This document shows positions 8,673 through 16,731 of a stretch of 64,000 nt of DNA, piece after piece. The notes beneath the pieces were generated by a model. That model did not search any database, was not told where the DNA came from, and saw nothing but the letters and a program-made list of their open reading frames with translations. Location of the stretch: the NCBI GenBank assembly GCA_963753055.1, contig CAVWAP010000009.1, positions 372,001 through 436,000 of the forward strand, written 5' to 3'. The position numbers and the translations under genes are program-made. This DNA is from JAUWGC01 sp963753055 (GTDB lineage: Bacteria > Bacteroidota > Bacteroidia > Bacteroidales > B18-G4). Numbering within the stretch: the stretch's first letter is position 1; the number at the start of each line of letters is the position of its first letter.

Positions 8673-9233
8673 ATGAAAACAACAATTAAATCAATCAGAA
8701 ATAGTAATCTTATTGCAATGCTTTTAGGATTATTAATTACTTCATCAGCACTGGCCTCTGGCCCGGCTAAAGAAGTCAATAAGAAAAATAATATTGTAGA
8801 AATCGCAGTTGCCGATGAGCGTTTTAGTATTCTTGTTGAGGCAGTAGTAAAAGCTGACCTGGCTGAAGCACTTAGCGCTGAAGGTCCTTATACTGTGTTT
8901 GCTCCGACAGACGATGCTTTCAAAGCTTTATTCGCTGAACTGGGTGTATCAGGTATCGATGCCCTGAGCAAGGAACAACTTACGCCAATTTTGCTCTACC
9001 ATGTGGTCAGTGGCAAGGTCATGGCAAAAGATGTTAAAAGCGGAACTGTTCCAACCTTGAATAAAAAGGCCTCCCTGGAGATCGAAGCCTCTAAAAAGGG
9101 TGTTTCAATCAACGGTTCATCTAATGTGATTATCACTGACGTTGAAGCCAGCAATGGTGTGATCCATGTGATCGATATGGTGCTTGTTCCAAATACAAAA
9201 ACAGCCTCAAAATCATCAGGAAGCTGTGATTAA
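8673..9233 (+). CDS. secreted fasciclin (FAS1) domain protein
   Basis: ATG 8673 yields 186 aa starting MKTTIKSI with a signal peptide ending near SSALAS. An upstream in-frame start at 8622 would bury it. One FAS1 domain follows with H1 (YTVFAPTDDAF), LTPILLYHVV and H2 (GVIHVIDMVLVP) motifs. FAS1 domains mediate adhesion at the cell surface. The next gene, 44 bp downstream on the same strand, has two more FAS1 domains of very similar sequence, so the pair probably arose by duplication and is co-transcribed. Confidence 0.92.
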   Translation: MKTTIKSIRNSNLIAMLLGLLITSSALASGPAKEVNKKNNIVEIAVADERFSILVEAVVKADLAEALSAEGPYTVFAPTDDAFKALFAELGVSGIDALSKEQLTPILLYHVVSGKVMAKDVKSGTVPTLNKKASLEIEASKKGVSINGSSNVIITDVEASNGVIHVIDMVLVPNTKTASKSSGSCD

Positions 9234-9277
9234 TTTGTTTAACTTTTTAAAAAAATAACTATACAATATATAAAATC

Positions 9278-10237
9278 ATGAAAAAATCAAAATTTAAATT
9301 CAGAAAATTATTCATACTGCCATTACTGGCAGCTGGCATCATCCTGGCCTCATGTAATAAGGACGACGAGGAGGACATGCAACCTCAACCACAACAGCAA
9401 GATATGAACATTGTTCAGACAGCTGCAAGCGATGGTCAATTCAGCATATTAGTTGAAGCCGTACAAAAAGCAGGTCTGGTATCAGCCCTGGAAGGCGATG
9501 GTCCTTTCACTGTATTCGCTCCAACAAACGATGCTTTCAATGATCTTTTCTCAGCATTGGGTGTTAATGGCATTGAAGACCTCTCAGCTGAAGCTCTGAC
9601 CCCTATTCTGCTTTACCATGTACTGGGAATTGAAGCTAAATCTTCAAGCCTCTCAGATGGTTATGTACAAACACTAAACACCAACGGTCCGGACAACAAC
9701 AGCGTTTCAATGCTGATTGAGCTGAACAAAGGTGTTATGATTAACGGAAATACCAGTGTGACTACCGCTGATATAGAAGCCTCAAACGGAGTCATCCACG
9801 TAATTAATAAAGTATTGCTTCCACCAAGCGTGGTTGACCTGGCGATAGGTAACAGCAATTTCAGCACGCTTGTATCAGCTGTTGTTAAAGCTGGCCTGGT
9901 TGATGCACTGAGTGGAACTGGTCCTTTTACCGTTTTTGCTCCAACGAATGCAGCATTTGAGATGCTTTTCTCAGACCTTGGTGTTTCAGGTATCAATGAT
10001 CTGACAGCTGAGGCGCTGACCCCAATCTTATTGTATCACGTGGTCAACGCTAACGTAAGGTCATCACAGGTTAGTACTGGTGCTGTGCCATCACTCAATG
10101 GTGCCAATATAAATATCAATGTAAGTTCAATGGGCGTAATGCTCAATGGATCAGCTAAGGTTGTCGCTGTCGACGTACAGGGAACCAACGGCGTGATTCA
10201 CGCAATCGATAAGGTGATACTTCCACCGACAAATTAA
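9278..10237 (+). CDS. lipoprotein with two fasciclin (FAS1) domains
   Basis: The protein has 319 aa. A lipoprotein signal is present: LLAAGIILASC, with Cys near residue 26, followed by an acidic linker (NKDDEEDM) and a Q/P stretch. Two FAS1 domains follow, each with FTVFAPTN, LTPILLYHV and GVIHxI motifs (first about 45-185, second about 190-319). This gives an outer-membrane-anchored adhesion-type protein. It forms a pair with the single-FAS1 gene just upstream. A strong terminator lies 17 bp after the stop. Confidence 0.92.
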   Translation: MKKSKFKFRKLFILPLLAAGIILASCNKDDEEDMQPQPQQQDMNIVQTAASDGQFSILVEAVQKAGLVSALEGDGPFTVFAPTNDAFNDLFSALGVNGIEDLSAEALTPILLYHVLGIEAKSSSLSDGYVQTLNTNGPDNNSVSMLIELNKGVMINGNTSVTTADIEASNGVIHVINKVLLPPSVVDLAIGNSNFSTLVSAVVKAGLVDALSGTGPFTVFAPTNAAFEMLFSDLGVSGINDLTAEALTPILLYHVVNANVRSSQVSTGAVPSLNGANININVSSMGVMLNGSAKVVAVDVQGTNGVIHAIDKVILPPTN

Positions 10238-10253
10238 AACTTATCATAAACTC

Positions 10254-10289
10254 AACCGGTCCTTACAAAAGTTAAGGGCCGGTTTTTTT
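10254..10289 (+). terminator. intrinsic terminator after the FAS1 pair
   Basis: AACCGGTCCTTA - CAAAAGT - TAAGGGCCGGTT forms a 12-bp stem with one mismatch, followed by a run of Ts. Confidence 0.88.
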
Positions 10290-10304
10290 AAATCCTCAAT
10301 CATC

Positions 10305-10919
10305 ATGAAAACAGCACTCATCATTATTCTAATCATCATGGCCATCATTGCTATCGTACAGGTATATGGCCAGAGCAACTCAAATAAAACTGAACAACAA
10401 GCCTATAAGCTTATTTACAAGGATGGTCCGTTAGAAATACGTTATTATCCACCGGCCACATATGCTTCAGTTGATTTAAACGGAAATTATAAAGAATCAT
10501 CAGGACAGGGCTTTAGACAACTGGCAAACTATATCTTCGGTGGCAATCAGGAAAATCAAAAGATCGCTATGACAGCCCCTGTCAGAATGGAAAACCAGGG
10601 AAACGGCTACACCATGAGCTTTGTTATGCCTTCTTCATGGCCCAAAGACAGCCTGCCTGAACCAAATAATCCTGAAATTGACATTGAAATCTCAGAAGCC
10701 CGATACACTGCTTCAATTACCTTCGATGGCTGGGCCAGTGACGCAAAAATTGATTACTACAGTAAAGAACTCTTCTATATTCTGAACCGTAAGGGACTCA
10801 TATACGACCCACGCTTCGAATACCTGGGATATAACCCACCTTTCCAACTCGTTAACAGACGCAATGAGATAATGGTCGAACTCTTGGAAGTACCAGGACC
10901 TATGGCCAGTGAACGATAA
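10305..10919 (+). CDS. SOUL family heme-binding-like protein, exported
   Basis: The protein has 204 aa. It opens with a hydrophobic MKTALIIILIIMAIIAIV segment (signal peptide or anchor) ending near VYGQS. The rest fits the SOUL family: GPLEIRYYPP, GFRQLANYIFGGN, the signature KIAMTAPV, SFVMPSSWP, and FDGWAS near the end. SOUL/HBP proteins bind heme or related hydrophobic ligands. Bacterial members are usually periplasmic and of unknown role. It has its own short leader after the FAS1 terminator, with no operon partner. Confidence 0.9.
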   Translation: MKTALIIILIIMAIIAIVQVYGQSNSNKTEQQAYKLIYKDGPLEIRYYPPATYASVDLNGNYKESSGQGFRQLANYIFGGNQENQKIAMTAPVRMENQGNGYTMSFVMPSSWPKDSLPEPNNPEIDIEISEARYTASITFDGWASDAKIDYYSKELFYILNRKGLIYDPRFEYLGYNPPFQLVNRRNEIMVELLEVPGPMASER

Positions 10920-10934
10920 ACTGATTTGTAGACC

Positions 10935-11046
10935 ATCTAGTATCCAGCATCTAGTATCCAGCATCTAGTATCCAGCATCTAGTATCCAGCATCTAGTATC
11001 CAGCATCTAGTATCCAGCATCTAGTATCCAGCATCTAGTATCCAGC
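10935..11046. repeat. perfect 14-bp tandem repeat, 8 copies (two heptads per unit)
   Basis: ATCTAGTATCCAGC is repeated eight times without a mismatch. Each unit is itself two related heptamers, ATCTAGT and ATCCAGC, so the base period is 7 bp. It lies between the SOUL gene and the ECF sigma gene. The lack of divergence implies recent expansion. Confidence 0.95.
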
Positions 11047-11133
11047 ATCAGTTTCTATTATCTTTACAAGTTATTTCAACACTATTTCCAACTTTCGTGC
11101 AAACTCCACGTCATTAATAACAAAAGCAACACA

Positions 11134-11691
11134 TTGAGCGGGGATACGCAGAACATGCATCGGGACTTGATTGAGTTGTGCCGCAAAGGCGACAGCAGAT
11201 CACAATACAGGCTCTATAAGCTTTATTCAAAAGCCATGTATAATATCTGTATCCGCATGGTCCCAAACAAAATCGATGCAGAAGATGTGCTCCAGGATGC
11301 GTTTGTTGCAGCCTTCAGAAACCTCAAAAGCTACCGGGGCGATTCCAGCTTCGGTGCATGGCTCAAGAGGATAGTGATCAACAAATGCATCGATTTCTTA
11401 AGACGAAAACGATCTTTTATTCTTGATGAATTTACCGACCGGGTAGCTGATATACCTGAAACAGACGAAGGCATCCCGGACCTGGACCCTGAGATCGTCC
11501 ATCATGCGATCAAGGAGCTGCCGGAAGGTGCCAGGGTGGTTTTCAACCTCTTTTGTATGGAAGGTTATCGCCACAAAGAGATCGCTGAAACACTGGGTAT
11601 CTCTGAGTCCACATCAAAGTCACAGTACCTGCGGGCCCGCACCTTGTTGCAGGAAAAATTAAAAAGCACGCTTTATGAAACAGCCTATTGA
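11134..11691 (+). CDS. ECF-type RNA polymerase sigma factor
   Basis: The protein has 185 aa from TTG 11134. An ATG at 11155 (MHRDLIEL) would give 178 aa and is equally plausible. Region 2 is seen in AEDVLQDAFVAAFRNLKSYRG and WLKRIVINKCIDFLRR. Region 4 is seen in GYRHKEIAETLGISESTSKSQYLRAR. No long extension is present, so it is a short ECF sigma. The stop overlaps the next gene by 17 bp, and that gene encodes a single-pass membrane protein, the usual arrangement of an ECF sigma with its anti-sigma. Confidence 0.93.
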   Translation: MSGDTQNMHRDLIELCRKGDSRSQYRLYKLYSKAMYNICIRMVPNKIDAEDVLQDAFVAAFRNLKSYRGDSSFGAWLKRIVINKCIDFLRRKRSFILDEFTDRVADIPETDEGIPDLDPEIVHHAIKELPEGARVVFNLFCMEGYRHKEIAETLGISESTSKSQYLRARTLLQEKLKSTLYETAY

Positions 11692-12220
11692 AGAATATGT
11701 CTACAAGCAGCGCAAGGCCATGGATGTTGAAGAGCCTGACGATCAGCTTGTATGGGAAGGCATCAACAGGGAGATGACACGCGGCAAAAGGATCCGGATG
11801 CAGGTCATGCGTTACGCCGCTGCACTGCTGGTGCTGATTGCCGGTGGCTACCTGACCTTCAGCCTTACGCTGAAGGAAAATGAGCCTGCCAGGGACATCA
11901 CCCTGGCCGACATCTCTGAAGAGCTGGCTTCGCAAGAAAATATCTTTCAACTGACCGTCGACCAGAAGCTAAATGAGATTCAATCATACCAGGTTGACCA
12001 TGAAAAATATGCACGCTTCTACAAAGAACTGCAGTTGTTGGATGAACTCCAGGAGGAATATGTTGCAGATCTGCAGGAACTTGGCAATAACCCTCGTCTT
12101 ATCAAGTCGATGCTTAATTATTACGAATTAAAGATCCGGATACTGGAGAAGTTATTAATGGAAATTGAAAAACACGAAAGTCATGAAAACAAAACTGAAC
12201 ATCAAACACAGGTTTACTAG
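11675..12220 (+). CDS. putative membrane anti-sigma factor
   Basis: The protein has 181 aa, starting 17 bp inside the sigma gene. The N-terminal ~42 residues are cytoplasmic and charged. One transmembrane helix follows (about 44-64, YAAALLVLIAGGYLTFSL). The C-terminal part is a charged, predicted coiled-coil-rich periplasmic region. No HCC zinc motif of the ZAS anti-sigma type is seen, so the call rests on topology and overlap. The gene also overlaps the next one by 38 bp, suggesting translational coupling of three genes. Confidence 0.7.
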   Translation: MKQPIEEYVYKQRKAMDVEEPDDQLVWEGINREMTRGKRIRMQVMRYAAALLVLIAGGYLTFSLTLKENEPARDITLADISEELASQENIFQLTVDQKLNEIQSYQVDHEKYARFYKELQLLDELQEEYVADLQELGNNPRLIKSMLNYYELKIRILEKLLMEIEKHESHENKTEHQTQVY

Positions 12221-13529
12221 AATAATTTATGTTTTTACGATATTGATGGTTCTTACACCCTTAAGCGCCATCTCCCAGGATATCAGCAAAGACAAAACAC
12301 TTACAAGGGAATTTGACATCACTGAAAATACCGCTATAGAATTTGAAAACAAGGTGGGCGACCTGGTTGTGGAAACATGGAACCAGAACAAGGTGAAACT
12401 CGAGGCTGTTGCTTATGTTAAAGCTGAAAAGGCTGAGGATGTTGAAAGAATATTAGAGGCCATCAGCAATCCAAAAATTACTCATAACAGTACACAGCTG
12501 GGCATTAACACTAAATTCTATGAAAATTATATTTCTAAGAACAACCTTGGTATCCAAAAGATTACTATCACACTTATAGATGGCACCAAAGTGAAACTCA
12601 AGGAATTAAGTGTCAGCTATGTACTGACCATCCCGGCATCGATCGAATTCAGCCTGGCCCAGAAATATGAAAACGTAAGCATTCCTGATCTGACTGGAAA
12701 AGTCATCCTGGAGATCTATAGTTGCGACCTCAAAGCAGGCAATCTCCCCAATGCCTACAGGATAGGCCTTAAGTATGCCTCTGCAGATATTAAATCTCTG
12801 GGTGACACCAAACTGCAGGTTTATGATTCCAAGCTTGATGTCATAACAACCGGTGACCTGGATCTGCATTCCAAGTACTCAGAATTGAATATTGAAAAAG
12901 CCGGCAACCTCAATCTTGAGGTCTATGATGATAAAGTATATTTCAATGAGCATGGTAATGTTTCCGGGGAAGGGAAATATACCACCTTGATACTTAATAA
13001 TTTTACATCTGGCGACCTTGCCATTTATGACTGCACTTTCAAAGCAGGAAAAATTGACAACCTGAAACTTACAGCCAAATACTCAAAGATCAACCTGGTC
13101 TCTGTCAGACAATTCAAGTTTCCGGAATGCTACGACAACCAGGTTACTATTGAATATGTCGGTGATTTAAGGACTACTTCAAAGTATACCACTTTCACCA
13201 TCGATGAGCTTGCTTCAAGTCTTTACCTGAACAGCTATGATGATAAAATGAATATCTTCCAGGTTAATAATGATTTTTCAGGAATCGAACTGACCGGGAA
13301 GTATACTAACCTGACATTGGTTATGCAGGAAGGAGCACAGTATAAGCTTACCACAGATGTGCAGTATACCAAAGTGAAATATCCTAAAGATAAATTCCGT
13401 GAGATCCGCTATCACAAAGAGGATAATAAGTTCCAATACAAAGGCATCACCAGGGGTGCTAATGAAGCGGAGGTGATCCCTGAAATAAATATTGAAAATT
13501 ATTCGGGGGAAGTCGTTATAAAAAACTAG
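12183..13529 (+). CDS. exported beta-strand-repeat protein (DUF4097-like)
   Basis: ATG 12183 gives 448 aa with an N-terminal signal (MKTKLNIKHRFTRIIYVFTI..., cleavage near SAISQ). The mature part has repeated short beta-strand units: 'KYAS/KYSE/KYTT' and 'YDSKL/YDDK/YDCTF' alternate roughly every 18-25 residues, as in right-handed beta-helix proteins of the DUF4097 type. It overlaps the putative anti-sigma gene by 38 bp, so it is probably the envelope output or sensor of the ECF system. The fold is read from sequence, the pathway role is inference. Confidence 0.8.
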   Translation: MKTKLNIKHRFTRIIYVFTILMVLTPLSAISQDISKDKTLTREFDITENTAIEFENKVGDLVVETWNQNKVKLEAVAYVKAEKAEDVERILEAISNPKITHNSTQLGINTKFYENYISKNNLGIQKITITLIDGTKVKLKELSVSYVLTIPASIEFSLAQKYENVSIPDLTGKVILEIYSCDLKAGNLPNAYRIGLKYASADIKSLGDTKLQVYDSKLDVITTGDLDLHSKYSELNIEKAGNLNLEVYDDKVYFNEHGNVSGEGKYTTLILNNFTSGDLAIYDCTFKAGKIDNLKLTAKYSKINLVSVRQFKFPECYDNQVTIEYVGDLRTTSKYTTFTIDELASSLYLNSYDDKMNIFQVNNDFSGIELTGKYTNLTLVMQEGAQYKLTTDVQYTKVKYPKDKFREIRYHKEDNKFQYKGITRGANEAEVIPEINIENYSGEVVIKN

Positions 13530-13530
13530 G

Positions 13531-13579
13531 GATTTACGATTTACAATTTACAGTTTGCGGTATACGATATTGCGTTTAC
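13531..13579. repeat. heptad-period array (GATTTAC type)
   Basis: Seven 7-bp units in register: GATTTAC, GATTTAC, AATTTAC, AGTTTGC, GGTATAC, GATATTG, CGTTTAC. It begins immediately after the stop codon of the preceding gene. Confidence 0.8.
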
Positions 13580-13617
13580 AGGAGATTTGTTAATTTTGGG
13601 TTTTAAAATTGTTTAAA

Positions 13618-14409
13618 ATGCAAAATCGCCTCCAATTCTTTGTTGTAACTCTTTTGCTGATTCAAATTTCCTGTAACCCGACGGCAAAGCAGGATGACCG
13701 GCCATTTCGCCTGGCTGATAATGGTGACACCATTTACCAGATGCTGGACAACCAGGGTATTGTAATTTCAGAAGAAACAGTTAAGAATGGCAAGAAGAAC
13801 GGGCCCTTCTGGACCTATTATCCTGGTGGTAAGCTTAAAGAAAAAGTCCTGTTTAAAGACGACAAGAAGCATGGTGTGGCAGAGTGGTATTTTGAAGATG
13901 GTAAGATTTACCAGCAGACACCTTATGTTGATGGCCTGATCAGTGGGACCAGGAAGAAGTATTATGATAACGGGCAGCTGGAAGCAGAAATACCATATGA
14001 AAAAGGCCAGCCCTTGCTGGGAACGAAAGAATATACTAAAAACGGTGAAGTAATCCAGGATACTGCCAGGATACTCTTTTATCCGGAGAATGATGTGGAA
14101 AAAGAAGGGAAATTCAAGCTTCGTCTGTACCTGAGCGACAAGACCAGGGATGTGTTTTACTACTATTATACGGAAAAGGATGGTGAATTCTCTAAAATCG
14201 GGATCCCGGCAGCCTATAATGGCATTGGAGATTACCTGATCACAGGCCTGCCCAAGACACCCGTACCTCAGAAAATTCGCTTCTTTGCGGAAAAAAAGTC
14301 CATGCGTGGCAATCCAATTGTTTTAACCGACATCTATGACTTCGAAACCGCCATTAAAAATGGCGATGGAAAAGATTATCCTAAAGGAGGACCGAGACGA
14401 GTGTACTAG
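13618..14409 (+). CDS. MORN-repeat lipoprotein (YwqK-like)
   Basis: ATG 13618 gives 263 aa with a lipoprotein signal (FVVTLLLIQISC, Cys near residue 19). A TTG nine bases upstream is less likely. Residues about 45-130 hold MORN-type repeats: GKKNGPFWTYYPGGKLKEK, KKHGVAEWYFEDGKIYQQ, SGTRKKYYDNGQLEAE. The C-terminal half is a beta-rich region I do not recognise. Databases often label this family 'YwqK family antitoxin', but nothing here supports a toxin-antitoxin role: no toxin gene is adjacent, and the protein is predicted to be membrane-anchored. Confidence 0.85.
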   Translation: MQNRLQFFVVTLLLIQISCNPTAKQDDRPFRLADNGDTIYQMLDNQGIVISEETVKNGKKNGPFWTYYPGGKLKEKVLFKDDKKHGVAEWYFEDGKIYQQTPYVDGLISGTRKKYYDNGQLEAEIPYEKGQPLLGTKEYTKNGEVIQDTARILFYPENDVEKEGKFKLRLYLSDKTRDVFYYYYTEKDGEFSKIGIPAAYNGIGDYLITGLPKTPVPQKIRFFAEKKSMRGNPIVLTDIYDFETAIKNGDGKDYPKGGPRRVY

Positions 14410-14411
14410 AA

Positions 14412-14446
14412 GAGAAAAGAGAAAAGAGAAAAGAGAGAAGAGAGAA
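14412..14446. repeat. heptad-period array (GAGAAAA type)
   Basis: GAGAAAA three times, then GAGAGAA twice, in perfect 7-bp register, starting two bases after the upstream stop codon. Confidence 0.85.
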
Positions 14447-14448
14447 GT

Positions 14449-14489
14449 GGAGCGAGGCAAAGCCGAGCGACATCCCGCCGAGGGCGGGG
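14449..14489 (+). repeat. dispersed repeat, copy 1
   Basis: GGAGCGAGGCAAAGCCGAGC, then a CATCCCGCCG-AGGGCGGG palindrome. An inverted, slightly diverged copy is at 20569-20606. Confidence 0.7.
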
Positions 14490-14515
14490 ATAAAAGAGAT
14501 TGAAAATAACAATTT

Positions 14516-14536
14516 CACTAACCACCAACCACTATC
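14516..14536. repeat. heptad-period array (CACCAAC type) overlapping a stop codon
   Basis: CACTAAC, CACCAAC, CACTATC. The sulfatase gene ending at 14518 uses this sequence for its last codons (VVGG) and stop. Confidence 0.6.
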
Positions 14537-16608
14537 TCATCAACAAACAACCATGCGGGGTTTCCTTCGCCCGGGTGGCCTTCCGGACAAACACCCTGGT
14601 TGATTATCTTAACCTTGATATATCTGATCGGATACTCAATTCCTGAACTTGCATACCCAAGGATACGGTCATTTCCAAATGCAGAGTGAATGTTTTCTTT
14701 GGTCTCTGGCAGGTTGATATAATCCACTCCATTTTCCGATACCTGTACTATAACCTCTGTTGGAAGAAATATCCATGCGCTTTCCTTTTGAAGGCATCGA
14801 ACTTCAATGTGTTGAACATCGAGCGGCTTTTCAAGATCGATGATGGCCTCCAGATCATTGCCTTTAAATCCGGTATATTGTGAAAGATCACCTGATGAAA
14901 AAAGTGTAAGCTGGTGCATCTTCCCATCAATCAGGGTTTCTGCTCCGGGCTTGTACCGGTCTGACGGGGTTGTCAATAACTGTATTGCTTTTCCTGTTGC
15001 AAGATGATCTTTCTCTATGACTGCATGGGCAAGTTCCTCTTCAACTGATGGGACCTGATATTGATCCTGTAAATCAGCAAGTTGCACTTTTAGTCCCCTG
15101 ATAATTTCCTGGTATTCTGTATCACCATACAGATTATTCATCTCTTGCGGATCATCCAGGAGATCATAAAGCTCCCATTCATCAATATCATAATAAAAAT
15201 GAATAAGCTTATAGCGCTCGGTCCTGATCCCATAATGCCTTTTCACCATATGGGCTCCGGGATATTCATAATAGTGGTAGTAAACAGCATCCCTCCAGCT
15301 GATATCATCTTCGCCGTAAATCATCCTTTTGAACGAATTGCCTTGCATTTCTTCTGGAATTTGTACACCGGCTAAATCCAGAAAGGTTGGGGCAAAATCT
15401 ACATTGGTAATTAATTCACTGTTTAGGGATTTGGGATTTATCTCCTTTGGATATTTTATCAACAGGGGCATGGCAAAGGCTTCCCTGTACATAAAACGCT
15501 TATCGAACCAGCCCTTTTCACCCAGGAAGAAGCCCTGGTCGGAGGTATATACTACCATTGTGTTTTCCGCCAGGCCATTTTCATCCAGGTAAGCCAGTAT
15601 TTGTCCAACGCTTTCATCAACAGCCAGAATCGTGGACAAATAATCCTGCATATAGCGCTGATATTTCCATTCAGCTAACTTTTCTCCTTCCGGATGAGCA
15701 GCATGGAAAGCATCATTCTTTTCCCTATAAGCTTCATTCCATGCTTCCCTTTGCTTCTCATTCATCCTGTTAAACTCGCCCAGGTAACCATCCTTTATGA
15801 TCTCATCAGATCCCGGTGCGTCGCTCATCTTCAGGTCATATCCCATTAACATATCATCGGCAATCGACATCTTTTGCTCCCTGGCTGCATCACTCCTGCC
15901 CTGATAATCATCAAAGAAGTTGAAAGGGAACGGGAACTTTATTGTATCAAAAACATTGGCAAGATCCAGTCGCGGCATCCAGCTGCGATGAGGTGCTTTG
16001 TGATGCACCATCAGACAAAAAGGCTTGTCCGGATCACGCCCCTGAAGCCATTCCAGGGCCTTGTCCGTAATTATATCGGTTACATAACCTGTATATCGCT
16101 TCTTCTCCCCCATCTCTATCATATCAGGGTTATAATATGACCCCTGCCCGGGCAACACATTCCAATAATCAAAACCGGTAGGCTCGCTGCGCAAATGCCA
16201 TTTACCGATCATGGCAGTCTTGTAACCTGCTTCCTGCAAAAGCCTGGGGAAAGTGAGCTGCGAACCGTCAAAAGAGACACTGTTATTGATCTGACCATTG
16301 ATATGTGTATAGGTACCTGTCAGGATGCAGGCCCTGCTTGGCCCGCAAATGGCATTGGTAGCAAAGCAGTTGGTGAATTTTATTCCTTCATGACCCAGGC
16401 GGTCAATATTGGGCGTCCGAATCAATGATGAATCATAAATACTGATCGCCTTGCTCGCATGATCATCACTCATTATGAATATTATGTTGGGTGGTGAGTC
16501 TTTAGTGCAGCCGAAAATTATTGCAAGCAGAACGAGAAGTATAACAGGTCTGAATATAAAAGTGATCACTGAACACTGAACACTGAACAGAATTTTAAAT
16601 TTAATCAT
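14518..16608 (-). CDS. lipoprotein sulfatase with C-terminal discoidin-like domain
   Basis: The frame gives 696 aa from ATG 16608. Its first 13 residues come partly from a CACTGAA repeat, and a GTG at 16569 would give a neater lipoprotein signal (VITFIFRP, then LAIIFGC). Metal ligands start at FIMSDDH. The formylglycine motif is CGPSR with Cys88, then TGTYTH. HxxK-type (GKWHLR) and TSDQGFF motifs follow, typical of S1 sulfatases of the arylsulfatase/iduronate-sulfatase type. The C-terminal ~150 residues resemble an F5/8 discoidin domain. Maturation of Cys88 needs an anSME-type enzyme, not seen here. A homologous sulfatase lies just upstream. Substrate is not predictable from sequence alone. 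Confidence 0.92.
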   Translation of the reverse strand: MIKFKILFSVQCSVITFIFRPVILLVLLAIIFGCTKDSPPNIIFIMSDDHASKAISIYDSSLIRTPNIDRLGHEGIKFTNCFATNAICGPSRACILTGTYTHINGQINNSVSFDGSQLTFPRLLQEAGYKTAMIGKWHLRSEPTGFDYWNVLPGQGSYYNPDMIEMGEKKRYTGYVTDIITDKALEWLQGRDPDKPFCLMVHHKAPHRSWMPRLDLANVFDTIKFPFPFNFFDDYQGRSDAAREQKMSIADDMLMGYDLKMSDAPGSDEIIKDGYLGEFNRMNEKQREAWNEAYREKNDAFHAAHPEGEKLAEWKYQRYMQDYLSTILAVDESVGQILAYLDENGLAENTMVVYTSDQGFFLGEKGWFDKRFMYREAFAMPLLIKYPKEINPKSLNSELITNVDFAPTFLDLAGVQIPEEMQGNSFKRMIYGEDDISWRDAVYYHYYEYPGAHMVKRHYGIRTERYKLIHFYYDIDEWELYDLLDDPQEMNNLYGDTEYQEIIRGLKVQLADLQDQYQVPSVEEELAHAVIEKDHLATGKAIQLLTTPSDRYKPGAETLIDGKMHQLTLFSSGDLSQYTGFKGNDLEAIIDLEKPLDVQHIEVRCLQKESAWIFLPTEVIVQVSENGVDYINLPETKENIHSAFGNDRILGYASSGIEYPIRYIKVKIINQGVCPEGHPGEGNPAWLFVDEIVVGG
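16567..16587. repeat. heptad-period array (CACTGAA type)
   Basis: Three exact CACTGAA units inside the first codons of the downstream (minus-strand) sulfatase frame, which raises doubt about that gene's annotated start. Confidence 0.7.
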
Positions 16609-16731
16609 TTAACAATTTAACAGTTTAACAGTTTAACAATTTCACCAACCACTAACCCCTGCCTACGCCTTTGCTTCGCTGAAGCTTCGCGAAAGCGAGG
16701 AGGGGCAGGCCACTAATCACTAACCACTATC
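16609..16731. repeat. composite repeat between the two sulfatase genes
   Basis: An 8-bp-period TTTAACAA/TTTAACAG run (about 16617-16641) is followed by CACCAAC/CACTAAC heptads (16643-16656), a GC-rich palindromic stretch (16658-16710) and CACTAAT/CACTAAC/CACTATC heptads (16711-16731). The last array supplies the stop of the sulfatase ending at 16713. Confidence 0.7.

Noticed and set aside
13618..14409. Toxin-antitoxin system (YwqK label)
   Set aside because: Lipoprotein signal and no toxin gene adjacent.
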